Shown here: one piece after another, positions 1 through 11,715 of the stretch
How the letters are laid out: each line of letters starts with the position of its first letter
Position numbering within the stretch: position 1 is the first letter of the stretch
Assembly (NCBI GenBank): GCA_022836615.1
Contig: MU405233.1
Coordinates: 287,031-351,030 of the forward strand
Source: Annulohypoxylon bovei var. microspora
Lineage: Eukaryota > Ascomycota > Sordariomycetes > Xylariales > Hypoxylaceae
Direction of reading: 5' to 3'
Length of the DNA: 64,000 nucleotides
Translations under genes and position numbers: made by a program
Notes under the pieces: model-generated
Databases searched by the model: none
What the model was told of the DNA's origin: nothing
The model's input: the letters and a program-made list of their open reading frames with translations, nothing else

Positions 1-842
1 AGAGAGCGTGGTGGATGATTCCCTTGAAGGACTGTATCTTGGGTTTAACTCTACCTCTAATGGGGATACGAACTCGGGTTGCGTCCACATACTCTCCCCC
101 GAAGAGGGTAGCGTCGCGGACCGCGGCTCTGAGCCGAAGTTGGATTTCTCAGACCACAAGTCTGACGAGGGATACCCCTCGGCTAGATCTTCATAATAGA
201 AAGGCATTGTGACACTTCTAATAAAGGAAAAGGCTAACCTTATTAGGATACAGAGCTCTACGTGCTTACCTTCCTCTAACTGATACCTTCTATAGGAAGT
301 GTAGTATGCAACAACGAGAAAGTCCCAACGAAATTCCCTAATAAGTATTCAAACCCTTCGAAACTTGACGATTGTGAAAAGTAGTGACAAGAGAAGATCA
401 CCGAGGACATAAAATAATATGTTGAGAACAATTCTTTGTTTTGGTGTATCGCCTTTGTTCACCAATGAAATAAATATGAGGAGACTTGAGCAACAAAGGT
501 GGTGAGCAGGGTAGCTTGCACACTAAACCGCCGAACATTAGGTGCCGGAGATGCTCAATGGGATTGTCAATTGAGGACAAAGTGAAGCAAGTTCTCTGTC
601 ATAAAGGCACTTCCTGTCCTTTTGTTTGCGCATCCAAAACCTTGTCTTTCATTGCATTGGGATACTACTGTAAGACCAAGTTAAGCTAGATACAAGGAGT
701 TTGTAAAACGTAACAATCATATAGGTAATATCATGTTCTCAACATTCATATACATCATAAATGGCCTTATGTAAACCAACAGACCTCGAAGCCTATTTAC
801 ACCAGATATACACCATATATCTATACCCTAAATCACACCAAC
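1..842. other. Left-edge region, no confident gene
   Basis: No complete gene is recognised. On the minus strand, bases about 160 to 1 hold an open, protein-like frame running off the window edge (it includes GGEYVDATRVRIPIRGRVK), preceded by a possible acceptor near 164. It could be an internal exon of a gene lying mainly to the left, but I do not recognise the family, and an open frame on the opposite strand is equally long. From about 200 to 842 the sequence is AT-biased with no convincing coding frame and presumably holds the 3' region of the GH55 gene. Confidence 0.3.
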
Positions 843-3697
843 TCAATTACCGCTGCTGAACGCGATTATCGAGCTGGGGTACACATTAACGTTCTGCGAG
901 TAATCCGCGAGCTTCGTCGTGTCCCTGTAGACCATTCCATAGGCGCCTACGGTATTGAGCCCGTAGATCCAGAACCCCGTAGTGCTGGCGGCGTCGTACT
1001 GCACGATGCCGGTCTGACAAAGCGAGCTCGCGCCCTTGTCGGAACAGGACGTGCTGAAGTTGTTGAAGAAGGAGTATAATCTGTGGCTGGTTAGCTGATT
1101 GATCGAAGCATATAATGTAAAGAGCATGTAATTCTGTCGTAAAAAGAGTAAGGGAGTTAACTCACCCAGCACCATAAATAAGCACGCTCTTGCTCGCGCT
1201 AACTCTTAGTCCCCACGCCTCGGCGCAAGTGCTCGGCGACGAGCCCTGCGGACACAAAATATCGAAATTTGGATCGTCGATCGTCGTATTTAACGGAAAC
1301 GGTTGCCGAGCCCCCGGATTAGGTTGATGGTACGGTGTTTCCGTCTGGATCTGGCCGGCGAAGATATTCTGCGTCTTGCTGAACTGATACTGGTACCGGA
1401 CGTGGTGCTCGACGCTGGTCCCGACGAGCCAGAGCGTGCCCACCGTCGACTCGACTAGCAGCCCGCGACCGGCGTACACCTTGATCTGTGTTAAGGACGC
1501 GTCGTCGACGTCGTGGTCCGCTACCCAAAGCCACACATTCTCCAGGTATAGACGCGCGGCCGACTTGGCCACGTGCATAGAGATGTAGCCCGCGACGCAA
1601 TTACTATTAACAGTTGTAGATGATGGCGTGGATGGGCAATTAGCTAACGACAAGTTGGACCCCTTAGTCCCACCAATGCGCGTGTGGACATCCCACATCC
1701 CGCTCGGCGAGCCGGCCGGCGACGCAAGATTCCACCTGATAAGAATCGCACCAGCCTGGGCGCCCTGCGTCGACACCATCATATCGCTCCACTCGACCGT
1801 GCCGGAGTCGCCGGCGTTGCCGATCTGTACGACGACCTGCGGCGCATTTACGTTACTGAAAAACGACCCACTGGACATGATCACCGGGTACCCCTCGCCG
1901 ACGATCTTGCTGCCGGCTGGGACGAGCAGGGTCTTGGTCACCTTGTACGTGCCGGCGTCGAAGTAGACGACGCGACCGGCGCTGGCCGCGGCGGTTATGA
2001 CCTTCTGCAGGGCGGCGGTGTCGTCGGTCGTGCCGTCGCCTTTGGCGCCGCCGGTTCGCACGGAAGAGAACGATGTCGCGGCAAGGCTGGCGTAAGACGG
2101 CTTCGACCGCTCGTAGAACTTGCCGCTGCTCACGAGGACAGCTGGGCGCGTGGGTGGCGTGATTGCGCCAGCGGTGGTCTTGGGGCCACTAGGATTGTAC
2201 ACGTTGCCGTTTACCCAGCTTGCGATGGTGGTCGATCCCGTGGTTCCAGCTAGAAGGGTGCTTTTAGTTGGCCCATATTGGATTGCGGTTGGCACGTTCT
2301 TGAGTGAGACATTTTCGATCGCTAGACTGCCCCCTGTTGCCGGCGTAGATGTTGAGGATCGCGAGATATTGAACGCAATCTTCGTGTTTGTGAACGAGCT
2401 GTCGAAAAAAGTGACTGACCCAACTGTTTCACCGCTTGAATCGCGGGTGGCCATGTCAAGGCCGACTGTACAGTTACCTAATACATGTTAGTTCATTCTG
2501 GGCTTCAAGTGTTGAAATTTGGAATAATTCCAGTAGCTAGAAAGGTGGAATTCGATTTCCTTTTTAGTTCGTTCTTTGAAAGGGGAGATGGTGTGTAGAT
2601 AGAGCTATAGAAAACTCAGAAACACTTACTATCCCTTCGTTAGCAAATATAAGGTGGAGCTGGGATTGAATTTGTGGTAGGAGTTGATGATAAGAATATT
2701 AAATGCTTAATACACACCTCACAGATATACTCTTGTAGGTCCAGCCCCAGTCCCAGATCTGATAGATAGCGGTGACTGCATTGCTGAAAGTGAGATTGCG
2801 GACGGTGAACTGTTGGTTGCCGAACACAGCTCCGTACAGGCCACCATCAAAGACAAGGTCGTTCAAGATACCACCAGACCCCGATTCGATGAATACTCCT
2901 TGATGTTGAGTACCGGAGTTGGAAGACATCTTGAACACGATATTCTGCAAACTCGTCGCCTGAGCTGTGGGCCAATGAATACCCGTTGCTGCAGTTGCCG
3001 CCGGGATGGCTGTCAAATCAATGACGAAGTTCCTAACCTGGCGCCAGAAGATATTCGTTGACCCATAGGGCAATGCACCACCGGATTGGTATTGGGCGCC
3101 ATCAATAACACCGAATCCTGAGAAGCCAGATGTTGCTTTAAGGATAGGCAAACTGTTCGGATTACCGATAAGATTGGTAGCGTAGTAGCTGATGATGGAG
3201 GAAGAAACCACATAAGTTCCAGCGGGAAAGTAAACGACAGCATTGGTCGTGCTAGACGATGAACAGGATCCCGGTGCGCATCTGCTGCCGTCGCTAATTG
3301 CTTTATTGATGGCAGCCGTATCATCAGTTTTCCCATCTCTGTTCCGGTCATTAACTAGTGCATCTCTCAAGAGGGTGAATTGTTTATACCCTTTTGCGCC
3401 ATAGTCCTTCACATTGCGATAGACTTTGTAAGTCGAAGGATTGGCGTTGAAGGCCGATATGCCTTGATGCGATATCGCCTCATACCAGTAGCTAGTAGTT
3501 GTCTGTCGCTCTTCTACCTTCTTCTCCCCGGAGTTGGGGCTCACGGGGATAGTCTTATCGACTGTTGTTGAAGCATAGTCGCCTGTATACCCACTGAATT
3601 GTGCCAATTGAGCGCCCACTGCATCTTGCACTTCTCGAATGACTAGTTTTTCTCCTAGTACGGCTGGCAACAACAGAACCGCTGCTAGGAAACGCAT
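843..3697 (-). CDS. Secreted GH55 exo-beta-1,3-glucanase-like protein
   Basis: Predicted glycoside hydrolase family 55 enzyme, which cleaves beta-1,3-glucan (fungal wall or laminarin) outside the cell. Model of four exons: complement of 3697-3390, 3338-2731, 2477-1166 and 1080-843, giving 821 aa. All junctions keep phase. The 51-nt intron at 3389-3339 is a multiple of three, so a frame reads through it, but removing it restores AKGDGKTDDTAAIN. Residues 1-15 are a signal peptide (MRFLAAVLLLPAVLG). Two pectate-lyase-3-like beta-helix repeats each start with a GDGxTDDTAA motif, near residues 103 and about 440; this tandem layout and length are typical of GH55. The last exon carries paired Cys (CSDKG, LCQTG). 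The gene is divergent from the F-box gene at 4919. Family assignment is firm; substrate is inferred. Confidence 0.9.
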
Positions 3698-4918
3698 ATT
3701 AGATTACCTCTACGCCGTTGAATGCTAAAAGCTAAAGGCATATGAACGTTTCGCCGGTGAAGGCGGGTTCAACCTAGATATGTAGGGCGGAGCATGCACA
3801 TGTGTATTAGTACTACATAGCTAGCCCTTTGGCGCTTGATAGCATAGTGACCGCATCGTACGTATCGCACGAGTCATGATCAATAGCTTGAACAGCTTGG
3901 GAAATGAGAACGATCGAGAACAAGGAACGTTCGATTCGTAAGGTTGGAATGCGTCCTGCTTGCGAAGGTGATTGCTAGAAAGGTTAGATTTCACTTCAGC
4001 TGAGACCGAGTTTATGATATTAATCTTAAAGGGGTTAGATATTTTAAATAGTAGTGTTAAATCAAGATTAGGCTGTGGGTTAGGCGTTGGCGTTATTTAG
4101 AGCTGGAGGCTTGATGGCACTAAGATGGGTCTGGACTCTTAAAAGCTGAAGCGCCCTTGGAATTTGACAATTTTGATTTGTATGTTTCTCTTCATGTTTC
4201 TCCCCTTACATTCTGGGGTAGAAGTTGTCTTCTCTGTCGCGCTAGAATTTCTCTATATTTTGAGCGTGGAGGAATTCGATATTTAGGTACGCATGAGCTT
4301 CCTACTAGGCTACGACGCAGTAGCAAGCTTCGATGTCTCGGAGAGTAGCGCTGGAAGCTATTTTATTCGGCTCGTTAACTCATAGTTCGAGGTGATCGCG
4401 TCCTTTCTTGAATATGAGATATGACACGAGTGGTTCGTGAAAGGATACTCCTTGTCTTCTCTTTTCTTCTTCTTTTTATAAATAAACTCAGGTGAGATCA
4501 ATTGATTTCCACAAGGTGAATTTAGGTGTGCAGGAAGCAAGATCAATTGGAGGATACGAGACACAAAGTCAAAAGGAGTTGTGAGACCGGGAAATCTTCG
4601 GCAAGAATTAACCTTTCGAATCGCATATTTTTATGGGATAGACTAATAACCCCCTTATTTAGGAATATATTATTTACCTTATCTTTTATGCGTATAATGA
4701 GGATAGATTATGTATAATACATTTTACTGATATTAATAGAACTGCTGGATTGCATCCTTCTCTTCATGATGACAGTCTCGCCCCGCGTCGCACATTCGTT
4801 CGTCTCTCATTCTTCGGTAGATCGCGTGTAAAGATAGGAGCCGGAATAGTGAGATCGCATTCCTTGATCTATCCGGTAACCTCACCTGTCAACTTCACAG
4901 TCAATTAAGTGAAGTTGG
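3698..4918. other. Intergenic, divergent promoter region
   Basis: About 1.2 kb between the divergent GH55 and F-box genes. Contains AT-rich stretches and pyrimidine tracts (around 4455-4480) but no protein-like frame. Short ORFs here have no recognisable motifs. Presumably holds both promoters; no distinct element was identified. Confidence 0.5.
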
Positions 4919-6661
4919 ATGGCTATTATGAAATCCCTCTTAACACGACTGTATCACTCCGAAAATGCGCAGACTCCGCCAAGCAATGAACCAGCCAAAC
5001 CTGACATTGTCAGCCGGCTCCCCTTTGAGCTACACATCTTCATCCTTGCTCAGCTTGAACCGAAAGATATAGATGCTGGTCTTAGTGTATGTCGCCAATG
5101 GCGCGCCATTTGGCTGAGCGACGAAATATGGCCTAAACTCGCGCAACGATGGTTTCCGGGTTTGGAAGATCACATTCGCAAATCTGCGGCTGAAGGCCAA
5201 GATCAAAATGAGATGTTCCGCAAAGCTCTGCACAAGATCCAAAGACGAATGAGTGGCAGGTTCGCTTCTGCCTTTCATCATGAGATGTCTCTTGAAACCG
5301 ATCAGCTTTTTACTTTAAGCAAAGATGTTCCACTTGCAGAAGGAGGTGTTCATTCTTATGAAGATGTGGATGGTCTAGAATTCGGTTCCGGAACTCATTA
5401 TCCGCGTTTCATGATGTATGACAACGGCCGAATAGCCTGGTGGCCGGAAGCATATGTTCTCCCTTATCTCGCTGTTGTCGACGATCTACGAACGAGAAAA
5501 CGGCGGGCGTATCTATTTCCTAATAATTATGAAGAGAAGCAAGGTTACAAGACCGCTATGAGTGACAAGCTCCTGCTTATGGGCCGTGGGAGGATCTTGA
5601 ACGCCTGGCACCTTGAACTTGACCGCCTCCACTCCACCCAAGTTCCGGAAGAGTTTGTTCGCTGCATTACCGAAGGAGAGAAAATCCTCGTTCTTACTAG
5701 GAGTGGAGAGGTCTTTTTGTGGCGGTTTGGCCAAGAACCGCAGTACATCGACATAACCGGTTGCTACGAAAAGGGGCCGGTCGGCACGGCTCACCCCTAC
5801 AACTTCATTTTGGGACAATTTACTCCTTCTCACAACATCGGTTCGCGCCTCGTTCGGAGCGGCACTTTGCTAGATTTCATTATTTCCCCAACAGAAGATG
5901 ATGTTTTGTTCGCTATAACATACGACCCCGCTCCGTTGAAAGAACTTCGGGTCAACGAAATCCGCAACGGCCAGCTTGTTGCTACTTACCGCATAGATAG
6001 AAGCAACTGGGCCGACGTGATTATGGACTATGGGGACTTTTCAAATTTACGCTGGGAGAAAGTTGACTCCTTTGGCGGCTATAGCTTGATGAACGCTGCA
6101 TCCGAAACTACGGCCACGACCCGCGAACCTACATGTCCTCCTAACAGCAGCATTCTCGTATCCGTGTGTTTCAATATTTATACCAAGGCATTCACGATTC
6201 CTCATTACCATCGCATAGACTCCCACAATTATGGAAGCGTATACCAAATTAGAAATAGCCGAATAGCTGCAAGCGACACGGATAGCCCACGAGGCACCGT
6301 TTTATCTCTTCACCCTTGTTCCAGTGGCACGCATCCTTACGAGAAATATGGCCCTACCCCCTTTTATTCAACGATAACCAGGGGATCAAATGGTCCTTTA
6401 CGACGACAACGGATGGCCTCGGAGACGAATGAATGGGATGCGGATTTTGTGCTTGATTTTAACGGCCCTCTTAAAACGAACTCTGCTGACATCACGAGTA
6501 TATATCCTCCTTTGATTCGTGGAGTTCGAAGGCTGGTAGGCGATGATGATTTCCTGCTCTTGGTCGTTCGGCAGTCATATATCGTTTGGAGTTTCGGAGA
6601 TGAGATACCTGGGAGTACCACTGATGGCAGACGGAGTTTATGGCGCAAACTGATCCGTTGA
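4919..6661 (+). CDS. F-box protein
   Basis: Single-exon 580-aa protein. An F-box lies at about residues 30-70 (DIVSRLPFELHIFILAQLEP, then CRQWRAIWLSDEIW), the Skp1-binding motif of SCF ubiquitin ligases. The remaining 500 residues have no named domain that I recognise; short blocks such as LVLTRSGEVFLWRFG look beta-rich and could form a propeller-like substrate-binding part. The ATG at 4919 opens the frame; a second Met at residue 4 (4928) is also possible. No signal peptide or membrane segment. Fungal genomes carry many such fast-evolving F-box proteins with unknown targets. The role as an SCF adaptor is inferred from the N-terminal motif only. Confidence 0.8.
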   Translation: MAIMKSLLTRLYHSENAQTPPSNEPAKPDIVSRLPFELHIFILAQLEPKDIDAGLSVCRQWRAIWLSDEIWPKLAQRWFPGLEDHIRKSAAEGQDQNEMFRKALHKIQRRMSGRFASAFHHEMSLETDQLFTLSKDVPLAEGGVHSYEDVDGLEFGSGTHYPRFMMYDNGRIAWWPEAYVLPYLAVVDDLRTRKRRAYLFPNNYEEKQGYKTAMSDKLLLMGRGRILNAWHLELDRLHSTQVPEEFVRCITEGEKILVLTRSGEVFLWRFGQEPQYIDITGCYEKGPVGTAHPYNFILGQFTPSHNIGSRLVRSGTLLDFIISPTEDDVLFAITYDPAPLKELRVNEIRNGQLVATYRIDRSNWADVIMDYGDFSNLRWEKVDSFGGYSLMNAASETTATTREPTCPPNSSILVSVCFNIYTKAFTIPHYHRIDSHNYGSVYQIRNSRIAASDTDSPRGTVLSLHPCSSGTHPYEKYGPTPFYSTITRGSNGPLRRQRMASETNEWDADFVLDFNGPLKTNSADITSIYPPLIRGVRRLVGDDDFLLLVVRQSYIVWSFGDEIPGSTTDGRRSLWRKLIR

Positions 6662-7216
6662 ACTTTCTCGCATACTGGTACATTAGATCTACCATTCATC
6701 GGCATCGGCGTTTCATGAGGATATGGAGTATAACTGGCCCATTATGGAATGGCCTAAATTAGGTAACTTTCAATTGCATCTGGAGAGGCTTCATGTGCTG
6801 TATTATAACACAGGTAATTAGGTAATTTGATAAATGGAACCAATTTCTATGAAAATTTTCAGTCTCACCAATAAAGATGCATGGTTACTTTTTAAACTAA
6901 AACTAGAAAATACCTAGTTACATAACTATGGTATCTTGCGTACGTGCTGGAAATGCATTGGTAGGTACCTAGGTATCAGAACGAATGTTTCCAAAGAAAG
7001 AACTTTTATAAGAAAAAAAACCGAAACTCCCCATGCGATAACAACCCCCCGCAATGACTAGGTACCTAGGAATACAAGAACGAATGAATTTGACATAGGC
7101 CGGCTAATAAGTTAACAAATCCTCAGGGCCATCTCCATCATCACCCTTGATCTTAAATCAATCCTATGCTTGAGATCTACTCTGTGGCTTTCAAGTAACG
7201 CTGATGAATTTATAGC
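6662..7216. other. Intergenic, convergent 3' ends
   Basis: Spacer between the 3' ends of the F-box gene and the ankyrin-vWA gene. AT-rich, with several TAGGTACCTAGG-type words (6961-6975, 7058-7070) of the sort scattered through this locus. No coding frame seen. Confidence 0.5.
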
Positions 7217-9072
7217 CTAGTCAGTTGGAGTGTCCAAAATGGGCTCAAGAAGTGTTTGAAACAACTGAGATGCGACGGGTAGTTGTGTTAGCCTCATGCT
7301 AGTCAGCTTTGGGGAGAGGTGCTTACCCAAGCCTCAAGGTCTCTCTCGTTGTCATTCAGCTCGCGGAACTTGGAGTCTAGCTGTTCTAAGAGTTCATGTT
7401 AGCATTTGAGCACCGCCTTAGGGGAAAGTTTAGCTTACGTGAAGTGATGTACACATTCTCAAGATTTTCATCCTTTAGCTTCTGCAGGAAGTCCTTGGAA
7501 CTTGGGTCGCTACCGATCTGACTGATCTGGAAGACCACAGCTTCAGAGAGAGTTAGCAAAACTGATCAACACCTAGTTGAATAGGTCACGTACCGCGAAG
7601 TGGAAGACCGTTCTCAAGTAAATAGTCCTGGCATTTAATTATCTCGTCTTTGAGAGTGTTCAGCTTCTCCGGCGATCCTCTTCCACCATATGGGACACCG
7701 TCGGTGATGATTGAGATAAGAAGTGGTCTCCCCATATTCTTCACCTCGTCATTATACTGGGAGTATAGTAGGGGGTTCAGAATCCGTTCACGGAGGCGAG
7801 TCCCGATCTCAGTGTATCCTGATGGCATCACCTGAGTCATTGTCTTTTTGATATCTCTCGTGATTAGGTCGTTGGTCTGAAGTGGTTCACTGTTTATAAA
7901 TCGCAAATGAACACCCAGACCATCAGGTACTATCTTAGTGCAAATTGCTGCGATTCTTCCGACTAGCTCCCGCTGATCTTCCATACGGTCTTCTCCCTGA
8001 GGATTGTTCCTCGGGTTCATCGACCCACTGTCGTCTGGCAATATTATTAGCAAACACGGTTCACGCATAGTTTTGGGGGAGATGCAGAGAGGGTAGGCGT
8101 ATAATTACCGCAATATATGACAGGTTGGTAAAGCGTGAACTTTACGAGATTCTCAGTGTTCTCTGGTTGGCCCAAGACCGAACTCTTATCGTCCTGTAGG
8201 CCGACAGCCTTCGAAGCTATCTTCTCTAGGAGTTGCTCGCTTCCTTTACTGAAAAACTTCCCCAGATTGTGCTTTTCTACGAAGTCACCAATGCTCTTTT
8301 GAAATTCTTCTTTTGTCTTTGGCCGTGAAATTTCCTATGAGGAAAATTAGATAACGATAACGATAACGAAAAAGGGGTTCAGGGGTTCAGGGGTTCAGGG
8401 GTTTCTGTGTCCACTCACATTTTCGATCTTCTTGGCCATGCCGTTAGTCCTGTTGCCGCTGATCTGGAACTTATTGAAGAAGCTGTTAGCAAACCCCGTC
8501 AGGGCGCTGCTGTTGAGCCAAGCTATAATGAAGAGGATGAGTGCTGTGATTAGGCTAACGATAGCGTCGCGAAGGTTGTTCCTCTGTTGGGTGGACCTCA
8601 TAGCATTATCAATATCTGGATGGCCTAATTTGGCAGCTAGCTCTAAGGCCGTATCAGTCGTGCCTCCATGCTGTACGAGAAGCTGGATCACGCCTGGCTC
8701 CTTTCCCTGTTTGAGTTCATTCTCAAGAGGGGTGGATCCATTTTGAAGAGTAGGGCAAGAGTATTTGGCGTCAGCTCCATGCTTTAGCAAAAGATTGGCT
8801 ATCTCTACCCGGTTATTACCAAGGCCTCGAGAAGTTAGGATCCATAGAGGGGTTCGAAGTTGCGTCGAGAAAGCATCCACTTCGGCCCCATTGTCAAGGA
8901 GAAGCCTGACAACATCAGCATGGCCATTTCGCGCAGCTATTGCGAGAGGTGTCAGGCCAATGGTGCTATTTCCCTTCTCTGTGCTGCGCTCATCAATCTT
9001 GTGAGCTTTGAGGTAGTCATTCAGCGCCCTCTTTGTAAGGATACCAGTCGCGGCGTCACTGTAAAGGGACAT
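7217..9072 (-). CDS. Ankyrin repeat-transmembrane-vWA domain protein
   Basis: Six-exon model: complement of 9072-8419, 8334-8109, 8034-7594, 7540-7439, 7385-7327 and 7264-7217, 509 aa; every junction is GT-AG and in phase. Residues about 35-160 are ankyrin repeats (TPLAIAARNGHADVVRLLLD; LLLKHGADA). A hydrophobic segment (IVSLITALILFIIAW, about 170-185) looks membrane-spanning. After a linker, a von Willebrand A domain begins with a MIDAS motif DDSGSM at about 294 and continues with the conserved strand LLISIITDGVPYGG, ending in VVFQISQIGSD. The start is the ATG at 9072; the upstream in-frame TTG at 9102 is not a normal start. Ankyrin and vWA parts would face one or both sides of a membrane; topology and ligand are unknown. 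Intron 1 contains tandem repeats. Confidence 0.8.
8351..8404. repeat. Intronic tandem repeats
   Basis: Two adjacent microsatellite-like arrays inside intron 1 (8418-8335) of the ankyrin-vWA gene. On the + strand there are three copies of a 6-bp unit (ataacg, 8351-8369), then about four copies of an 8-bp unit (ggggttca, 8374-8404). They lie between the donor at 8418 and the acceptor at 8335, so copy-number change would alter intron length but not protein. Confidence 0.85.
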
Positions 9073-10205
9073 TTTGAAGGTATCAGTTAAGAACTGTCTC
9101 AAGAAAGATTTTGGAAATGGAGTTTTGATTTGGCCTACAGAGCTATGTCCTTGAACATTTACCCTCGGTATAAATACTTACCTAGGTACCTACTATGATA
9201 TTTGAGCCTCATCTCGTTGACTGACTTGTGTGACCCCCCCGGTCCGACTTTGCTTTCTTTCCTGTAGACTCTCTCGAGCCTGATTCTCTAAAAAGCATAC
9301 AAGGCATGCAATCGTTGGTCGGGCAGGAAGTAAGTTTCTATCATGGCATTTACACTCTAAACCGGTCTTGTGAGTCAACCGATCGTCTCATATTGGCTAT
9401 ACACTGCCTAGGTGAAACAGCGATGCAACCCATACACTAGTACTAGTCGTCGATCTCGGTGTAGCAGGGTGGGATGAATGAGATGGCGACGACTTTGATA
9501 GAAGGAGCCCGATACGCCATTTTCTATTGAGTGCATACGTGGCTGCGATTTTCCGCAGCTTGGGGTATTTACAGGTGGGATGTCGCATTGAGCCAGATCG
9601 TTGACGAAAGCGTTTCTGATCTTGTGCGAAGAATTTTCATTTTGTAGGATTCAAGCTAAAGAAACGATTTGACCAAAATGGGGCATGTTGCGCCTGATGT
9701 AGCGACATGATGCCCGACGATGTCCACGTCGTAACCGCCAACTTTTGGCGCCTTGTACGCGATAGGCCAACCTCAAAGTAGCTGACTCTTGTCGCAGATC
9801 GTGGCGACGATTGAATCTGTCTAGTGGCTATTGCCATTGCATTTACACCTAATTGTGCCCGAGAAGGCTTAGAAAGCGCGTCGAAGAAATTCTCATTATG
9901 ACGTGGGTGAGATCTACGTTACATGCGCTACGCTTTTCAGCTTCAATATCATGCCTAAAAGGGAAATAGCAGTGGAGATATTGAGCTGCTTATTACACCA
10001 ATCAGTAAATATGGTGTGAATAGATGTACCCCCACACAGAGCCTCAATTTTTCTAGTATAGCGATATTTCTCTACAAAATTTATAAAGCAAGAGTTGGGC
10101 TTAGTTGCTTTCTCTATAAAGGGACACGATTGGAAGCTACCGGGAAGAGTCTTGAGGTGAGTAAATCCGTCCAGACATTCAAAGTTACAATCTGCTTTTC
10201 CAATC
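9073..10205. other. Intergenic, divergent promoter region
   Basis: About 1.1 kb between the divergent ankyrin-vWA and lectin-like genes. Short ORFs on both strands lack motifs. TAGGTACC-type words occur around 9180-9195. A TATA-like box for the lectin-like gene sits at the right end. Confidence 0.5.
10115..10120 (+). promoter_or_regulatory. TATA-like box of lectin-like gene
   Basis: tataaa lies 91 bp upstream of the ATG at 10206. Two other genes here (13961 and 26546) have a similar box at about 90 bp, which supports reading it as a core promoter element. No transcript data. Confidence 0.45.
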
Positions 10206-11238
10206 ATGAGCGCCCAAGATCTTGCTCGTTCTCTTGTCGCTGCTGGTTCAGCGAAGCTTCCAGATAATGAGGGTGAAGGCATCTACATCCTTAGCATCAG
10301 AGAAGGTTACCTTGTTGAGAAGCACTGGGTGGGTGATACCCTCCAGAACGAGAATGTAGTTGCGTCGAATGTCAAGGATGATACCACTGCTTCGTATTTA
10401 CTTGGTGTTGAGAAAGACCTGGTGAGTTAAGCATGATCCCACAGGAAACTATTAGTACCTACTTACCTACCTAGGTACTTATACTAATGTGACACCTAAT
10501 GCTCACTTACAGCGTCTTGTTGTTTTCATTGACCAAGAATGTGCTATTCAATGTTATGCATATAACGAGGACATTGAAGAATGGGAAGAGACACCCCTCG
10601 GGAGCAAGTGGGACGTTAAAACGACCCCAGACAGCAAACTGAGCGCAACCATTGGCCCGGAGGGCGAGATCGTGATCTCTTACCAAGATGTGAACGGTCG
10701 CCTAGCGGGAATGATGAGCTCGGGCGAAGACGAATGGAAAGCATTTGGCCCTTTTGATGGTGACCCCATTATAGGGACGCCTCAGTGTCTTGAAGTTATC
10801 GATGATACGGTGTGTCTCTTCTATATTGAGAAAGACGCCGGAGTCGGTTACCTGGCTCTTGACCCAACTACAGGGGAATGGCAAGGTAAGATCTCAAGTC
10901 ATCACGCCTCGGTTTTCCATAATCAGGGATTCTTGCTAACATAAGGAATCTCTGCTTCATAATTATCAGCCAATATACTCAACAACACGAAGTTCGATAC
11001 CATGATCGAAAACTTCAGTGTTGCTAAAGATCTCGATACTGGAAATTTCCAGAGCTATTTTCTAACCGGGGGATCCTTGTGGAATGTCGAGGGAGGAAAA
11101 GATAAGACTTTTCTAGGCAGTGTGCAGACTAATGGAAAGTTGATCCCTTCGGATAAGGCTCAGGCTGGATTCAGGGTCAAGTGGCGGGGAGCTCGCAAGG
11201 TGAGGGCCTCCAAGAGGAAGATTACAATTTGGTATTGA
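10206..11238 (+). CDS. Lectin-like (fucose-lectin fold?) protein
   Basis: Three exons: 10206-10421, 10513-10885 and 10970-11238, 285 aa, all junctions in phase. No signal peptide, so probably cytosolic. The sequence shows repeated beta-sheet blocks with a Tyr/Trp-rich pattern (e.g. AIQCYAYNEDIEEWEETPLG, VISYQDVNGRLAGMM, GYLALDPTTGEW), resembling blades of fungal fucose-specific (AAL-type) lectin-like propellers. I do not see an exact set of sugar-binding residues, so sugar binding is inference. Intracellular fungal lectins are often defence proteins. The protein ends in a basic stretch (RGARKVRASKRKITIWY). It is followed on the same strand by the serine protease gene. Confidence 0.65.
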
Positions 11239-11715
11239 TGTTGTAGGTGAACATATTGATTTTCACCGTTCTTGTAGCCAGTAGCTAGCCGAGTATTATT
11301 GACATGGGTGATAAAGGATGATTATGGTATTGGGTGTAGCATAGTTCATAAGTAGTCTCTACTAAGAGAACTCCCGCATTGCATACTTCGCAGATTCCCC
11401 TACTAGGTTAGAGATCTTTCACACTCCATAGGCGTGCATGAATTTATGCATGTTGATGCACCGTGGTACTAGTAGAACCAATTGAGATATTATCGAACAG
11501 CTACACGTCACAAAGACAACTTAAGGTAGAATTAGACCCCCCTTTTAACACACATAAAACCTAGGTAAGTTCTCTTACAATTAATCCTCTTTTCTCTTCA
11601 CTCTACACACTCAACCTATTTCTATATCCAGCATTCAAAATTGTTAATATACTTGAGACACGGTATTCAAAAAAACGGAAAGGGACTGCTTCTTGAACTA
11701 GTTATCTAGGTAGCC
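11239..11715. other. Intergenic
   Basis: Spacer between two genes on the plus strand. Holds pyrimidine-rich tracts (11575-11625) and AT-rich DNA near the protease start. No coding frame or distinct element recognised. Confidence 0.45.

Noticed and set aside
9073..9102. Upstream start of the ankyrin-vWA protein (MRQFL...)
   Set aside because: The first codon is TTG, not ATG. The ATG at 9072 is in the same frame and gives a natural start.
9193..9837. Three short minus-strand ORFs
   Set aside because: No motif, low-complexity composition and no splice logic linking them; likely chance frames.
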